Source of the DNA: Chitinophaga ginsengisoli | GTDB lineage: Bacteria; Bacteroidota; Bacteroidia; Chitinophagales; Chitinophagaceae | Assembly: GCF_003014595.1 (NCBI RefSeq) | Contig: NZ_PYGK01000006.1 | Location: forward strand, 62,001 to 126,000 | Direction of reading: 5' to 3' | Length of the DNA: 64,000 nt | In this document: positions 53,893 to 63,081 of the stretch, piece by piece | How the letters are laid out: the number at the start of each line of letters is the position of its first letter | Numbering within the stretch: the stretch's first letter is position 1 | The notes under the pieces: generated by a model | Told to the model about the DNA's origin: nothing | The model's database searches: none | Seen by the model: the letters and a program-made list of their open reading frames with translations, nothing else | Position numbers and translations under genes: made by a program

Positions 53893-56295
53893 CTATTGGT
53901 TCTTGCTATTGTTGATAGCCTGTTGGAACATGTTCCTTTCCTGCTCAGGGATATTCTGACCGTATTTCTCCAGGTAGGTATTCGCTACGGAAGCATAGTT
54001 GGTCCAATCCTGCTTGTTGAATGTATACACTGTTTTCGCACGCAGGAAGATCTCTTCGCCTGGTTCGCCATAAGGTTTTACGCTGTTGGCGATTGCATTC
54101 CAGTCAGGGGTATCTCCGCTTTTCTGCAGTGCCGGGTCGATCACATCTCTGAAAACGATATTCATCAGCTTAACGGTAACAGGTCTTTTTTCCAGTTTGG
54201 CGTTTTGGGATTGTAATTGTTCCTGTAATACGCCGAAGCCTTTGTCTTTTGTGCTGGAGGTAAACTGAAGAATGAGGGCCAGCTGTTCAGGTGTATAAGG
54301 GGCTTGTAAGGTAGTGATGTATGCTCCACCTGCCATGTTTGCACCGTTCTTATCGCCGGCCTGCTGTGCCATCATCGCCATTTTGAACAGGAAATCTGGA
54401 TCACGGCGGCCATTGATATAGTCCTGCAGCATTTTGCTGTAGACTTCACCCGGATCAGTGAGATCAGCATTTTTAGCTGTTACCTCAGGGATCGTGCCCA
54501 GGTCGGGATTCAGTTGTGAATGAATCTTACGCATCTGTTCAAATGGGATCTTGATCACTTCACGGTCGTAAGTTAGTAAGCCGTTCTGTTCTCCTTCCAC
54601 ATCAAATGGCTGAGTGTAGATGGAACCTGAGAGTCCTTCTGCTTCCAGGAGTTTCAGGTGCTGATTCATGATGGTATACTTGGTGGCAAGACCTGCTGCT
54701 TTTTCCTGGATATAGCCCCATGCGCTGCTGCTATTCCATTGATGATCCGGAATGAATACACCGATACCACCGAATTCACCGAGTACTCTTGCCTTACCTG
54801 GTTCCGCAGGAGCGTTCATTGGGTCAGGGTAGGAGTGAACGTCGGTCATATCGGCGCTGACCCATGCATTGGGAGAGGGGCTGCGGAGTTGTTCATTGAC
54901 ATATAACATTTCGCCGGAATGTCCATTCACGATACGGGAAGGATCGGTGGCTTTTACCCATTCGGTGATGCGCTGCTGATCGAAGGCGCCCCATTTCTCG
55001 TTGAAGATCACCCAGGTGGTGATGGCCGGGTGATTGTGCAGCTGTTCGAGGGTTTCTTTGGTCTCTTTCTCGTATTCTGCTTTAGCGCCTTCCGGTAATC
55101 CCTGGTTAGGGTTCACGAAATCCTGCCATACCAGTATACCGAGTTTGTCGGCGTGATAATACCAGCGTGCAGGTTCTATTTTGATGTGTTTACGGATGGT
55201 GTTAAAGCCCATGGCTTTGATGGCCTCTATGTCGAATTTCAGCGCATTATCGGTAGGAGCGGTATACAGACCGTCGGGCCAGAAACCCTGGTCTAAGGTA
55301 CCGAGGTTGAAGTAAGCGTGGTTGTTGAGGAAGATGCGGTCTACCCCTTTTTCATCTTTCTGGATGGCGATCTTACGCATCCCGAAGTAGCTCTTTACCT
55401 GGTCTACGGTTTTGCCGCCTTTGGTGAGTTTTACGGTCAGGTCATAGAGGAAAGGATTCGCCGGAGACCACAGCTTCGCATTCTTTACAGGCAGTTTTAA
55501 GGGGGTGCCGGCCTTGCCTTTTATCTTGCTGACCTCTGTACCTGCATCGCTGGCAATGAGCTCAACGTTGGTGCCGGCAGGGGCATTTATCTTTACGTTC
55601 AGGATACCCTTGTCGATATCCGGTGTTATGTCCAGTCCGGCGATATAATCAGCAGGTACTGTTTCCAGCCATACTGTCTGCCAGATACCGGAGGTAGGGG
55701 TGTAGTAGATATTAGCAGGATTCAGTACCTGTTTGCCGTGGGGGCCGATACCTTCACTGGTAGGATCGAATACCTTCACTACGATCTCGTTTTCGCCGTC
55801 TTTCAGGGCATTGGTGATATCCTGGGAGAAGGCCTGGTACCCGCCGCTATGGCTACCGGTTTCTTTACCATTCACATATACGGTGGCTTGCCAGTCAACG
55901 GCGCCGAAATGCAGCAACAGGTGCTCGCCGTCTTTCAGGACAGGTTTGGTAAAGGTGCGTTTGTACCAGAGGTTCTCGGATGGTTGTAACGGCTTTTTAA
56001 CGCCTGAGAGGGCCGATTCCAGCGGGTAGGGAACGAGGATCTGTCCCTGGTAGCCGGAAGGCGTGGCAGCATCTTTAGGAGTAATGGTATAGTTCCATAG
56101 TCCGTTCAGGTTTTGCCAGTTCTCCCTGACCATCTGTGGACGGGGATACTCAGGTAAAGCATTAGTGGGGGAAACTTCCTTCGCCCAACGTGTCTTGATC
56201 GTTGCAGGCTGGACTTGCCAGTTGGTTTGCGCCATCAGGCCTTGACCAAGCAGGGCACTCAAAAAACATACACTCGCAGTCTTAGACAGGTTCAT
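53893..56295 (-). CDS. GH2 family glycoside hydrolase
   Basis: Exported enzyme of family GH2 (beta-galactosidase/beta-glucuronidase/mannosidase group). Signal peptide MNLSKTASVCFLSALLGQGLMAQ. The N-terminal sugar-binding jelly-roll opens EYPRPQMVRENWQNLNGLWN, with LWYKRTFTKP and VNGKETGSHSGGYQAFSQDI, then an Ig-like domain and the TIM barrel (residues ~315-600). Acid/base Glu ~433 in WVIFNEKWG; nucleophile Glu ~507 in VLGEFGG. The C-terminal ~150 residues (from ~640, YSKMLQDYINGRRDPDFLFK) are helical and unlike the usual GH2 ends. Length 800 aa. The activity cannot be set by eye. A palindrome resembling a LacI-type operator is upstream. Confidence 0.92.
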   Translation of the reverse strand: MNLSKTASVCFLSALLGQGLMAQTNWQVQPATIKTRWAKEVSPTNALPEYPRPQMVRENWQNLNGLWNYTITPKDAATPSGYQGQILVPYPLESALSGVKKPLQPSENLWYKRTFTKPVLKDGEHLLLHFGAVDWQATVYVNGKETGSHSGGYQAFSQDITNALKDGENEIVVKVFDPTSEGIGPHGKQVLNPANIYYTPTSGIWQTVWLETVPADYIAGLDITPDIDKGILNVKINAPAGTNVELIASDAGTEVSKIKGKAGTPLKLPVKNAKLWSPANPFLYDLTVKLTKGGKTVDQVKSYFGMRKIAIQKDEKGVDRIFLNNHAYFNLGTLDQGFWPDGLYTAPTDNALKFDIEAIKAMGFNTIRKHIKIEPARWYYHADKLGILVWQDFVNPNQGLPEGAKAEYEKETKETLEQLHNHPAITTWVIFNEKWGAFDQQRITEWVKATDPSRIVNGHSGEMLYVNEQLRSPSPNAWVSADMTDVHSYPDPMNAPAEPGKARVLGEFGGIGVFIPDHQWNSSSAWGYIQEKAAGLATKYTIMNQHLKLLEAEGLSGSIYTQPFDVEGEQNGLLTYDREVIKIPFEQMRKIHSQLNPDLGTIPEVTAKNADLTDPGEVYSKMLQDYINGRRDPDFLFKMAMMAQQAGDKNGANMAGGAYITTLQAPYTPEQLALILQFTSSTKDKGFGVLQEQLQSQNAKLEKRPVTVKLMNIVFRDVIDPALQKSGDTPDWNAIANSVKPYGEPGEEIFLRAKTVYTFNKQDWTNYASVANTYLEKYGQNIPEQERNMFQQAINNSKNQ

Positions 56296-56356
56296 TGCTG
56301 TTAAATGATTGGTTATTAATTGATTTGTTGTTTTGTGGAATAAGCTGTTTGACGCT

Positions 56357-56370
56357 CGTAATCGATTACG
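56357..56370. promoter_or_regulatory. Perfect palindrome CGTAATCGATTACG, putative operator of the GH2 gene
   Basis: A 14-bp symmetric site with a central CG, 62 bases upstream of the GH2 start. Its shape is that of LacI/GalR-family operators, but no such regulator is encoded in the window. Confidence 0.5.
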
Positions 56371-56636
56371 TTATGATCGGTAAAAGATTACATTTCGAGG
56401 TGTCACACTAATAAGTATTTATTGGTAAAATGGTAACGTGTTGCCGTCTTTCTTCGGATGGAGATTGTTTTGGTCGCTAACTTCTTTGTCTTCTGCTGTC
56501 TGGATAAAGATATGGAAATTCATTGATAATCATGCTACTTTCATCACAGGGTTCCTTTTGCCAATGGGGTTCTCATTATAGGGTTCAATGGAAAAATAGC
56601 AGGAGTGGAAAGTAGCAGGGGGAAGGATAATGGATA

Positions 56637-56672
56637 AACCGGAATACCTGGCTGATAGCCGATATTCCGGTG
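56637..56672 (-). terminator. Hairpin at the 3' end of the PARG-like gene
   Basis: ACCGGAATA / TATTCCGGT with a small inner hairpin (GGCTGATAGCC). It starts just after the stop codon, but no T-run follows, so its role as a terminator is uncertain. Confidence 0.45.
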
Positions 56673-56674
56673 GG

Positions 56675-57544
56675 TTAACCTACTGGGTTGAAATGGCCGA
56701 ACTGTTTTTTGAATGCGTCTGCTGTTTTCTTTTTCTCTGAAGGATCATAGATGGCGAAAACAATGTGTTTGAATGCATTTTTGAAAGTCTCATTCTTCAA
56801 CAGATGATGAGCGAACCATGCAGCGACATCTTCTGTATTGTTTCTGAATACACCACAGCCCCAGGCGCCGAGTATCAGTGTGGTTTGGTTGTTCACGACG
56901 GCTACTGACAGGAGATTCTCTATTCTGTTGAGCATCACGCTTTCAATCTTTGGAAGGCTTTCCGGTTCGTTGGTCATCAGCGCTCCCCTGTTAACTGCGG
57001 GTGATGTGATGATGGATACGAGATAGTGGTTATCTATCAACCGGTCATGATCATCCCTGAACACAGGTACTAACGGCGAGTAGATCATGTGTTCTGTATA
57101 GAGCAGGCTTTTGTATGCCCTGTTCGTATCGTACATTTCATGGTGCTGTTTTAATGTAGGATAGAGGCCGCTGGCCCTTGCCAGGCTTTCTTCCTGTGCC
57201 TGTGCACCACCGAGGAAACCACCACCGGGGTTTTTAGCAGAGGCGAAATTGAGACAGCATACATTTTCTTCACCTTCCGTTGCTATCAGTCTGCGGGCGG
57301 CAGCAAAGGTAGTTTCAGCAGTTACTTCAATGCGGCATTGGCCGGCAGCAACATTTTTAAGTTGGGTGTCTCTCGCAATGAATACATTTTCAAAGTCTTC
57401 GGGTTTGTAATGAATCGTGTTCTTTACAGCATTGCTGAGGTCTTTGCTGATATTGACCACTTCACTCCGTTGGTTCTGGTACTGACCGTTTGCCAGAATG
57501 TCCAGTGTTTCATAGGCGATTGCCACTCTTGCACTTTTGTTCAT
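56675..57544 (-). CDS. PARG-like macrodomain protein (TIGR02452/DUF2263 family)
   Basis: Likely poly- or mono-ADP-ribose-processing enzyme of the bacterial PARG type. The signature GGG-x6-8-QEE is present as NPGGGFLGGAQAQEESLAR (residues ~109-127); QEE carries the catalytic Glu pair. The N-terminus MNKSARVAIAYETLDILANG matches the TIGR02452 opening (helix before the macro fold). Further landmarks are YSPLVPVFRDD, SIITSPAVNRGAL, LILGAWGCGVFRNN and FKHIVFAIYD, the last two being strongly conserved. I use the ATG at 57544; the open frame reaches 57679, but that adds 45 unrelated residues and overlaps the divergent gene's start. 122 bp separate it from the phosphatase gene. Confidence 0.9.
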   Translation of the reverse strand: MNKSARVAIAYETLDILANGQYQNQRSEVVNISKDLSNAVKNTIHYKPEDFENVFIARDTQLKNVAAGQCRIEVTAETTFAAARRLIATEGEENVCCLNFASAKNPGGGFLGGAQAQEESLARASGLYPTLKQHHEMYDTNRAYKSLLYTEHMIYSPLVPVFRDDHDRLIDNHYLVSIITSPAVNRGALMTNEPESLPKIESVMLNRIENLLSVAVVNNQTTLILGAWGCGVFRNNTEDVAAWFAHHLLKNETFKNAFKHIVFAIYDPSEKKKTADAFKKQFGHFNPVG

Positions 57545-57666
57545 AGGGGTATGTTTTCTTTGTGTTATTATGACGCAAAGTGAATGTTTTTTTCGGAAAC
57601 AGTCAAATTTTTTTTGAAGGACCGGGAATTTGTAATTTCGCTTTCCCCTAAACCTAATACCGCAAT

Positions 57667-58695
57667 ATGAGCCGCACATTCGTAATTGGAGATATCCATG
57701 GCTGTTATGATGAGTTAATCCGGTTAACCGCCCAAATCGGGCTAAAAGAGGACGATCTGTTGATTTCCGTAGGCGATATCATTGACAGGGGAGGAAAGTC
57801 AAAAGAAGTATATCATTATTTCCGGAACAGGCCCAATAGCATCGTGCTTGCGGGCAATCATGAGCGCAAGCATTTGAACGGGGTATTAAGTTATGCCCAG
57901 GAGATCGTAAAGCTGCAGTTCGGCGATGAATATCCTGCATTCCTGGAATGGTGTGAGGGTATTCGTTATTATCACGAAACGGCCGAGGCAATTATTGTAC
58001 ATGCTGCTTTTGAGCATGATTGTGCATTGGCGGAACAGCGGGAGGACGTGTTATCCGGATCGACTGCCGGTGATAAGTACCTGGAAAAGAAATATGGATC
58101 ATCCGCAGAATGGGTAAACAAATACCAGGGCGTGAAGCCTGTTATTTACGGCCATCATGTAACCGGCGATCTTCCTGAAGTGAAGAATAATACATTTGGT
58201 ATTGATACCGGTGCCTGTCATGGCGGATATCTTACTGCAATAGAACTACCAGGTTTTATCGTACACCAGGTAAAGGCGGAAAAGGATTACTGGAAAGAAG
58301 AACAGGCCAGCTGGCAGATCCCGGTACTGCGGGCGAAAGATTGGGAGCATATGCCTTTTGATACGATCAGGAAACAGCTGGATAAACTGGCATACATTGA
58401 GGTGCCGGAAGTAAAGGCTTTCCTGGCGGATATTGAAAGCTGGTCGGCCGGACTTTGTGCACTATATCCTGTCATCATAGAAGCACTGGCAGCCTTTGTG
58501 GCCCAACTGGTATCCACACACGGTGCAGACTTTTCCAAAGCAGCTAATCAGTATGTCTTCAAGACATATCTCTTTAAGAGTAAGGGAAATAATCTGAAGA
58601 TAGAAGACCTGGAGAAAAGCCTGAACACGCCGGCAAAAGTGATGGAGCTGGCGAAGGTGTTGGGAGTAGCAGCTATTCCTGTAAGAAATAACTAA
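57667..58695 (+). CDS. PPP-type serine/threonine or nucleotide metallophosphatase
   Basis: Metallophosphoesterase of the PPP/ApaH/PrpE group. The motifs are at the N-terminus: FVIGDIHGCYDEL (residues 6-18), VGDIIDRGGKSKEV (~35-48), LAGNHERKHL (~63-72), IIVHAAFEH and PVIYGHHVTG, all in the right order. The first ~200 residues form the phosphatase. The remaining ~140 (from FIVHQVKAEKDYWKEEQASW) are not part of that domain and are unrecognised, mostly helical. In the family the substrates are phosphoproteins or dinucleoside polyphosphates. Divergent from the PARG-like gene, 122 bp between starts, with a TTTTTTTTG...TAATTTCG promoter-like pair at 57608-57640 (16-base spacing, shorter than usual). 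Confidence 0.87.
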   Translation: MSRTFVIGDIHGCYDELIRLTAQIGLKEDDLLISVGDIIDRGGKSKEVYHYFRNRPNSIVLAGNHERKHLNGVLSYAQEIVKLQFGDEYPAFLEWCEGIRYYHETAEAIIVHAAFEHDCALAEQREDVLSGSTAGDKYLEKKYGSSAEWVNKYQGVKPVIYGHHVTGDLPEVKNNTFGIDTGACHGGYLTAIELPGFIVHQVKAEKDYWKEEQASWQIPVLRAKDWEHMPFDTIRKQLDKLAYIEVPEVKAFLADIESWSAGLCALYPVIIEALAAFVAQLVSTHGADFSKAANQYVFKTYLFKSKGNNLKIEDLEKSLNTPAKVMELAKVLGVAAIPVRNN

Positions 58696-59015
58696 TCCCG
58701 TAACGAAGTTTTTGTTTTTTTATAAAATTGCTCTAATTTCAGTGCACAAGATGTGCTCAGATAACCTTTTTGCTTTAACATAACCAGACCTCGAATTCTA
58801 ATATCATCAACAAATTCGGACATCACAACATTGCTGTATCACATCATAAGGATTGTTAAGATTGATGTAATGCAGTGCTCATGCTTTGACTGAGAATCGC
58901 AACTAATTGTAAAGAAATACATCTTATTGTTTAACACCCGGGCTATGCGTCCGGCGTAATCGCCATACCCTACTGTATTGTAGTCATCCTCAAATGATTT
59001 AATAAACCACAATTC
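58696..59015. other. Gene-free region before the decarboxylase operon
   Basis: No supported gene. The minus-strand open frame 58839-59021 encodes a 60-residue sequence with no recognisable features, and its start overlaps the decarboxylase start. No clear promoter box or hairpin terminator was seen. GTGATGTCC-like segments near 58820 have no clear structure. Confidence 0.4.
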
Positions 59016-60734
59016 ATGCAAAACACCACCTTTACCGTTGCGGATTATCTTTTAACCCGACTAAAACAATTAAATGTCACAGAGGTGTTCCAGATACCCG
59101 GTGACTATGTTAAACACTTTACCCAGGCGCTGGAGTACTTTGACGGTGTGAATGCCATTGGTTGTATCAACGAACTGGATGCGGGCTATGCAGCCGACGC
59201 ATATGGCAGGACCAGAGGACTGGCTGCCGTTTCTCTTCAATATGGAGTAAGTACCTTCATTGCACTGAATGCTATCGGAGGTGCTTATGTAGAACGTAGC
59301 CCCGTTGTTGTTATCTCTGCAACGCCGGGTGCGGATGCCCGTCAGATCACCAAGATGTATGATGTGTTGTATCATCATTCTACCGGCAACCTGGCGGCTG
59401 ACCAGGAAGTATATGACCAGGTAACGGTAGCCTGTGAAACGCTCAGTACCTCTGTGGGTGCTGCGGAGAAAATAGATAATCTCCTGATTGCAGCGCTGAC
59501 ACACAAGCGACCTGTGTTCATAGAATGTTACAAAGAAGTATGGGGCGAACCTTGTCCGCCGCCACCCAATACTGTATTGCAACCCATTATCCCCAAAAGT
59601 GATCCCCTCGCATTGGAGAATGCCGTTAGCACTGCCTGGACACAGCTTATGCAGGCAAAGAATCCCCTGATCTTTGCTGGTGTGGAAGTGTTACGTCATG
59701 GGCTGTCGCCGCTTTTACAGGAGCTCATCGATGCGAGCGGTTTCCTGTATACCACCACCAGTCTTGGTAAAACAGTGCTGGATGAAGGAGGGGATAAGTT
59801 CATCGGCACCTATTCCGATCAGGCGTCTATTCAAAGTGTGCTTGACCTGGTATCGGCAGCAGATTGTTTCCTGACCTTAGGTACTATTATCACCGACGAC
59901 TATCTCTGGTTTATTGAGAACAAGTATGCAGAGATGGTGTTGGCTACAACTGAGGTGATCAGGGTAGGATATTTCATTTATGAGAACGTGACCATGAAGG
60001 ATTTCATGGAAGCCTTAATAGCCCGTTTTAAGGCTCAGGGAAGCTCTTATCCGCTGTCGGTAAAGGCACCACCACAACCTCCTTATCCGGAGCCCTGGGC
60101 GTCTAATTCTGATCCCCGCTGGAATGATCAGCCCCAGGTGATCACCTATAACCGCTTCTTCCAGCAATCCATGAAGTTCCTGAACGATAATAATATGCTG
60201 AAAGATATCGTCTGGACTTTCGGTATCAGCTCTGCCATGTATGTGGCCACCAATGCCTATGGTCTGGCGCAGAACAGTTTCCTGGCATCCGCAGCCTGGC
60301 AGATCATCGGGTATGAAACAGGGGCAGCATCCGGCGCACAGCTGGGTAGTTGTAAACGCGCATGGACGGTAGCAGGTGATGGTGGTTTTATGATGGTTTG
60401 TCAATCCTTGTCTACGCTTGCCCGGAACAAGCTTAACGCCGTGATCTTCGTGATGAGCAATGGCGTATATGCGATAGAGCAGGTGTATGTGAATATGGAC
60501 GCCTTTGAAGCTGGTCCTCAGCACAAGTTTGATACATTCGACATCCTGCCTAAATGGGATTATCTGGCGTTGGCGCGGGCCTTTGGCGCCGATGGTTATC
60601 GCGTTACCACGATAGACGAACTGGTGGATGTGTTGGGGAAACTCAAAAACCTGACTGGCGTCCCTGCATTGGTGGAAGTGGTGATCCCTGAAAAAGATCT
60701 TCCGCAGCAGATGCGTCGCCTCGGCCTCGAATAA
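59016..60734 (+). CDS. Thiamine-diphosphate 2-oxoacid decarboxylase (pyruvate/indolepyruvate decarboxylase type)
   Basis: Non-oxidative decarboxylase of the PDC/IPDC/KivD group, converting a 2-oxo acid to an aldehyde plus CO2 with ThDP and Mg2+. The activating Glu53 is in CINELDAGYAADAYGR. The PP-binding motif is GDGGFMMVCQSLSTLARNKL followed by SNGVYAIEQ (from Gly454, GDG-x~26-N), and YEPV-like segments (PVVVISATPGADARQ) mark the PYR domain. A middle NAD-fold-like domain (~200-350) is present. The C-terminus PALVEVVIPEKDLPQQMRRL is as in this family. Length 572 aa is normal for a PDC/IPDC-type enzyme. The oxidase gene starts 43 bp after it. Substrate unknown. Confidence 0.9.
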   Translation: MQNTTFTVADYLLTRLKQLNVTEVFQIPGDYVKHFTQALEYFDGVNAIGCINELDAGYAADAYGRTRGLAAVSLQYGVSTFIALNAIGGAYVERSPVVVISATPGADARQITKMYDVLYHHSTGNLAADQEVYDQVTVACETLSTSVGAAEKIDNLLIAALTHKRPVFIECYKEVWGEPCPPPPNTVLQPIIPKSDPLALENAVSTAWTQLMQAKNPLIFAGVEVLRHGLSPLLQELIDASGFLYTTTSLGKTVLDEGGDKFIGTYSDQASIQSVLDLVSAADCFLTLGTIITDDYLWFIENKYAEMVLATTEVIRVGYFIYENVTMKDFMEALIARFKAQGSSYPLSVKAPPQPPYPEPWASNSDPRWNDQPQVITYNRFFQQSMKFLNDNNMLKDIVWTFGISSAMYVATNAYGLAQNSFLASAAWQIIGYETGAASGAQLGSCKRAWTVAGDGGFMMVCQSLSTLARNKLNAVIFVMSNGVYAIEQVYVNMDAFEAGPQHKFDTFDILPKWDYLALARAFGADGYRVTTIDELVDVLGKLKNLTGVPALVEVVIPEKDLPQQMRRLGLE

Positions 60735-60777
60735 CAACCAGCTATCAATTACACTCTCAACATTAAACCATACATCT

Positions 60778-62790
60778 ATGGCTAAGACTTATTCTATTTT
60801 CGGCGCCGGCGCTGCCGGGCTTTATACTGCATGGCGATTGCTCAACAGCATGACGAACAGCGAATCCGGCAAAGCCAAACAACTGCAATCAGGCGATACC
60901 CTGGAACTATTCGACTGGGGTCAGTATACTTTCAATAAAGATAATCAGGGTACCCGTGAGGCAGGTGCACGTGTGTGTACGTGGCATTATAAGGATGATC
61001 CGAATAAATCATACCTGGAAGTAGGAGGGATGCGTTATTCCTACTGGGATGGCAATAACGATGGCAAAAGTGGGGGTCATCGGCTGGTAACAACTGTTAT
61101 CGAAAAACTCGGTCTGAAGCCATTGTCAGTACCCTTTAACGAGTCTACCAATCCACTGTTCTATCTGCGTGCAAAGAACATGTACCTGAATGATATTACA
61201 TCCAGCAATCCTGCACCGTACAATGCGGATCATTATGCAGCTTCAGACTCTCCTGATACGGGATTCAATACGGTAGAGAACCTCGCAGTTACTGCTAATT
61301 CAGGTCCGACAACCAGGGCAGAGTGGTGTAACTTTTACCAGAATGGGGTGATCAGGGTGGATTTGCCGGATACTTCTATTTTTAAGAAGGGAGATAGATT
61401 AAGCGATATTGGTTACTGGAACCTGATGTTTGATCAACTGGGATCAGAAGGATATAGCTATACGAATGATGGTAATGGTTATACTTCCAACGTGATTAAC
61501 TGGAACTCGGCCGTAGCTTTCGATGCGAATAATGAGTTTACACCGGGAACAGAGTACCGCACACTGAAAACAGGGTATTCTACCATGTTCAATGCTTTAT
61601 TTGACGCTATATGGGTGTTGGCGAAAGAACGAGGGGTGAATTTTAATTACCAGCCTAATACACGTCTGCATTCCATTCTGGCAACGGATGATGGTAAGGT
61701 ACGGTTTACGACAGCCACCCGTTCTGAACCTAATAAGAAGAACGGCACTTTTATCACGGATGCTGCATGGATGGCAATGCCCCGTGCTTCTGTTGAACTG
61801 GTGGCGCAGGCCACCCGTTATGAAGATCATGAAGGCACTGATGTACTGAATGACAGTCAGGTACAGTTGTACCTGGAATCAGCTGTGCTGCAGCCTTCCT
61901 ATAAAGTGGGTATGTTCTTTAAAGAGCCATGGTGGGCAAATAATTACAGCGGAGATAATGCGGCGATTTATCCTGCACAGATCAACGGTTATGAAGTAAC
62001 ACAAGATGTTATCAATAATCTGCAGCAACAAGGATTTCCGCAGGGCTATCTGAATGCGATAGAGGATCCGAAGAATAATATCCTGGAAGAACCTTTTGCC
62101 GCTGCCACTGATCTCATCAAGGCAGTGGAGCATGCCATCCAGGCACGGTTGACGGTTCCACAGGAAGAACAATTGCTGGCTGCTGCAGAACGTAATACTA
62201 TCGGACCAAGTGTTACTGATATGCCTATCCGGCAGGTAGTTTATTTCGGTAACAATGCGTTGGATCAAAGTGGAGAGAAAGTATACGGTTTACTCGCCGC
62301 TTATGATGATGAGCAGTTCACTACTTTCTGGCGTGAATTGGAGCTGGGGCCGAATCAGGCACGTACTATACCGACTTTACAGGATACACAGACGCTTGAT
62401 GGTCCGCGTACAGTGCCAGACATCATGGTAAAAATGCTGCGTAAGCAGCTGGCAGCCGTGCATTTTGGTCCGGCATCAGATTATACTTTTGTTCCTGAGC
62501 CATTGGAAGCGAGGTATATGGACTGGTCACTACCGCCGTTTAATGCGGGTTACCACGCCTTTGCAGCGCATTATGATGTTTGTGATGTGCAGCAGAAGAT
62601 CAGGAAACCTTCACAGCTGATCCCGGGAGCGGATGCGAATATCTTTATAGTAGGAGAGGCGTATTCGAATGATCAGGCCTGGGTGGAAGGCGCGTATTGC
62701 ACGGCCGAGTCAGTGTTGAACGATTTCTTTGGGGTTGAGCCGTTGATAGATAATACACACTATCCGTTTATTTGCCCTTGTGGTAAGTAA
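60778..62790 (+). CDS. FAD-dependent amino acid/amine oxidase-like protein
   Basis: Flavoprotein of the amine-oxidase/L-amino-acid-oxidase superfamily. The dinucleotide site is at the very N-terminus: YSIFGAGAAGLYTAW (Gly9, Gly11, Gly14). LEVGGMRYSYWDG (residues ~79-91) matches the ELGGMR motif whose Arg contacts the amino acid carboxylate in L-amino acid oxidases. The FAD C-terminal motif is IFIVGEAYSNDQAWVEGAYC (~622-641), equal to the GEAxSxxQGWVEGA of bacterial LAAO-type enzymes. No signal peptide. Length 670 aa is long for the family, with an extra stretch around residues 330-470. It is co-directional with the decarboxylase (43-bp gap), so it may feed its 2-oxo acid product to that enzyme. 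Which amino acid is unknown. Confidence 0.85.
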   Translation: MAKTYSIFGAGAAGLYTAWRLLNSMTNSESGKAKQLQSGDTLELFDWGQYTFNKDNQGTREAGARVCTWHYKDDPNKSYLEVGGMRYSYWDGNNDGKSGGHRLVTTVIEKLGLKPLSVPFNESTNPLFYLRAKNMYLNDITSSNPAPYNADHYAASDSPDTGFNTVENLAVTANSGPTTRAEWCNFYQNGVIRVDLPDTSIFKKGDRLSDIGYWNLMFDQLGSEGYSYTNDGNGYTSNVINWNSAVAFDANNEFTPGTEYRTLKTGYSTMFNALFDAIWVLAKERGVNFNYQPNTRLHSILATDDGKVRFTTATRSEPNKKNGTFITDAAWMAMPRASVELVAQATRYEDHEGTDVLNDSQVQLYLESAVLQPSYKVGMFFKEPWWANNYSGDNAAIYPAQINGYEVTQDVINNLQQQGFPQGYLNAIEDPKNNILEEPFAAATDLIKAVEHAIQARLTVPQEEQLLAAAERNTIGPSVTDMPIRQVVYFGNNALDQSGEKVYGLLAAYDDEQFTTFWRELELGPNQARTIPTLQDTQTLDGPRTVPDIMVKMLRKQLAAVHFGPASDYTFVPEPLEARYMDWSLPPFNAGYHAFAAHYDVCDVQQKIRKPSQLIPGADANIFIVGEAYSNDQAWVEGAYCTAESVLNDFFGVEPLIDNTHYPFICPCGK

Positions 62791-62807
62791 GTTTTGCTTA
62801 TGAGGAA

Positions 62808-62845
62808 AAGAGGCCCGTTGCGATGAGTGCAACGGGCTTTCTTAT
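62808..62845 (+). terminator. Intrinsic terminator of the decarboxylase-oxidase pair
   Basis: GCCCGTTGC / GCAACGGGC with a seven-base loop, extended by AAG-AGG / CTTTCTT on the outside, 18 bases past the oxidase stop. Confidence 0.85.
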
Positions 62846-62914
62846 TAGTCTATGTTATGTCCGTTTTATAAGTGATAAATGAATTTATCAGGCACTCTTT
62901 TTCTTTATGCTTTT

Positions 62915-62946
62915 TCTTGTCGTATTCTTTTTTTTTCGTACATTTG
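62915..62946 (+). promoter_or_regulatory. Putative promoter of the tail-fibre-like gene
   Basis: TCTTG (62915-62919) and TACATTTG (62939-62946), 19 bases apart, an exact fit to the TTG-N19-TAnnTTTG pattern. The ATG is at 63082, which leaves a leader of about 130 bases. This leader is not explained by a known riboswitch. Confidence 0.6.
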
Positions 62947-63081
62947 TAATGTTGAATTGTTTAACCCATTAAGACCCTAATGACCAATAACCATTTATTT
63001 TTTCACCTAAATAATCTCAATAGTTACCTGTAGTGCTTTCGCACCGATATACCCTGTTTTTTTAAATCCTAAATATATACT

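Larger units (their letters stand above)
56296..56674. other. Intergenic region upstream of GH2
   Basis: No gene. It carries the 14-bp palindrome at 56357, an AT-rich leader for the GH2 gene, and, near 56637-56672, a hairpin at the end of the PARG-like gene. No clear TAnnTTTG box is seen on the minus strand. Confidence 0.4.

Noticed and set aside
57545..57679. 45-residue N-terminal extension of the PARG-like protein
   Set aside because: The extension overlaps the divergent phosphatase start and has no similarity to the family; the family opening MNKSARVAIAYETLDI begins at 57544.
58839..59021. 60-codon minus-strand open frame before the decarboxylase gene
   Set aside because: No domain, no ribosome-binding context, and its start overlaps the start of the decarboxylase gene. 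Left as unassigned intergenic sequence.
60015..60737. 240-codon open frame on the minus strand under the decarboxylase gene
   Set aside because: Fully antisense to a gene with clear ThDP motifs; the product has no recognisable features.
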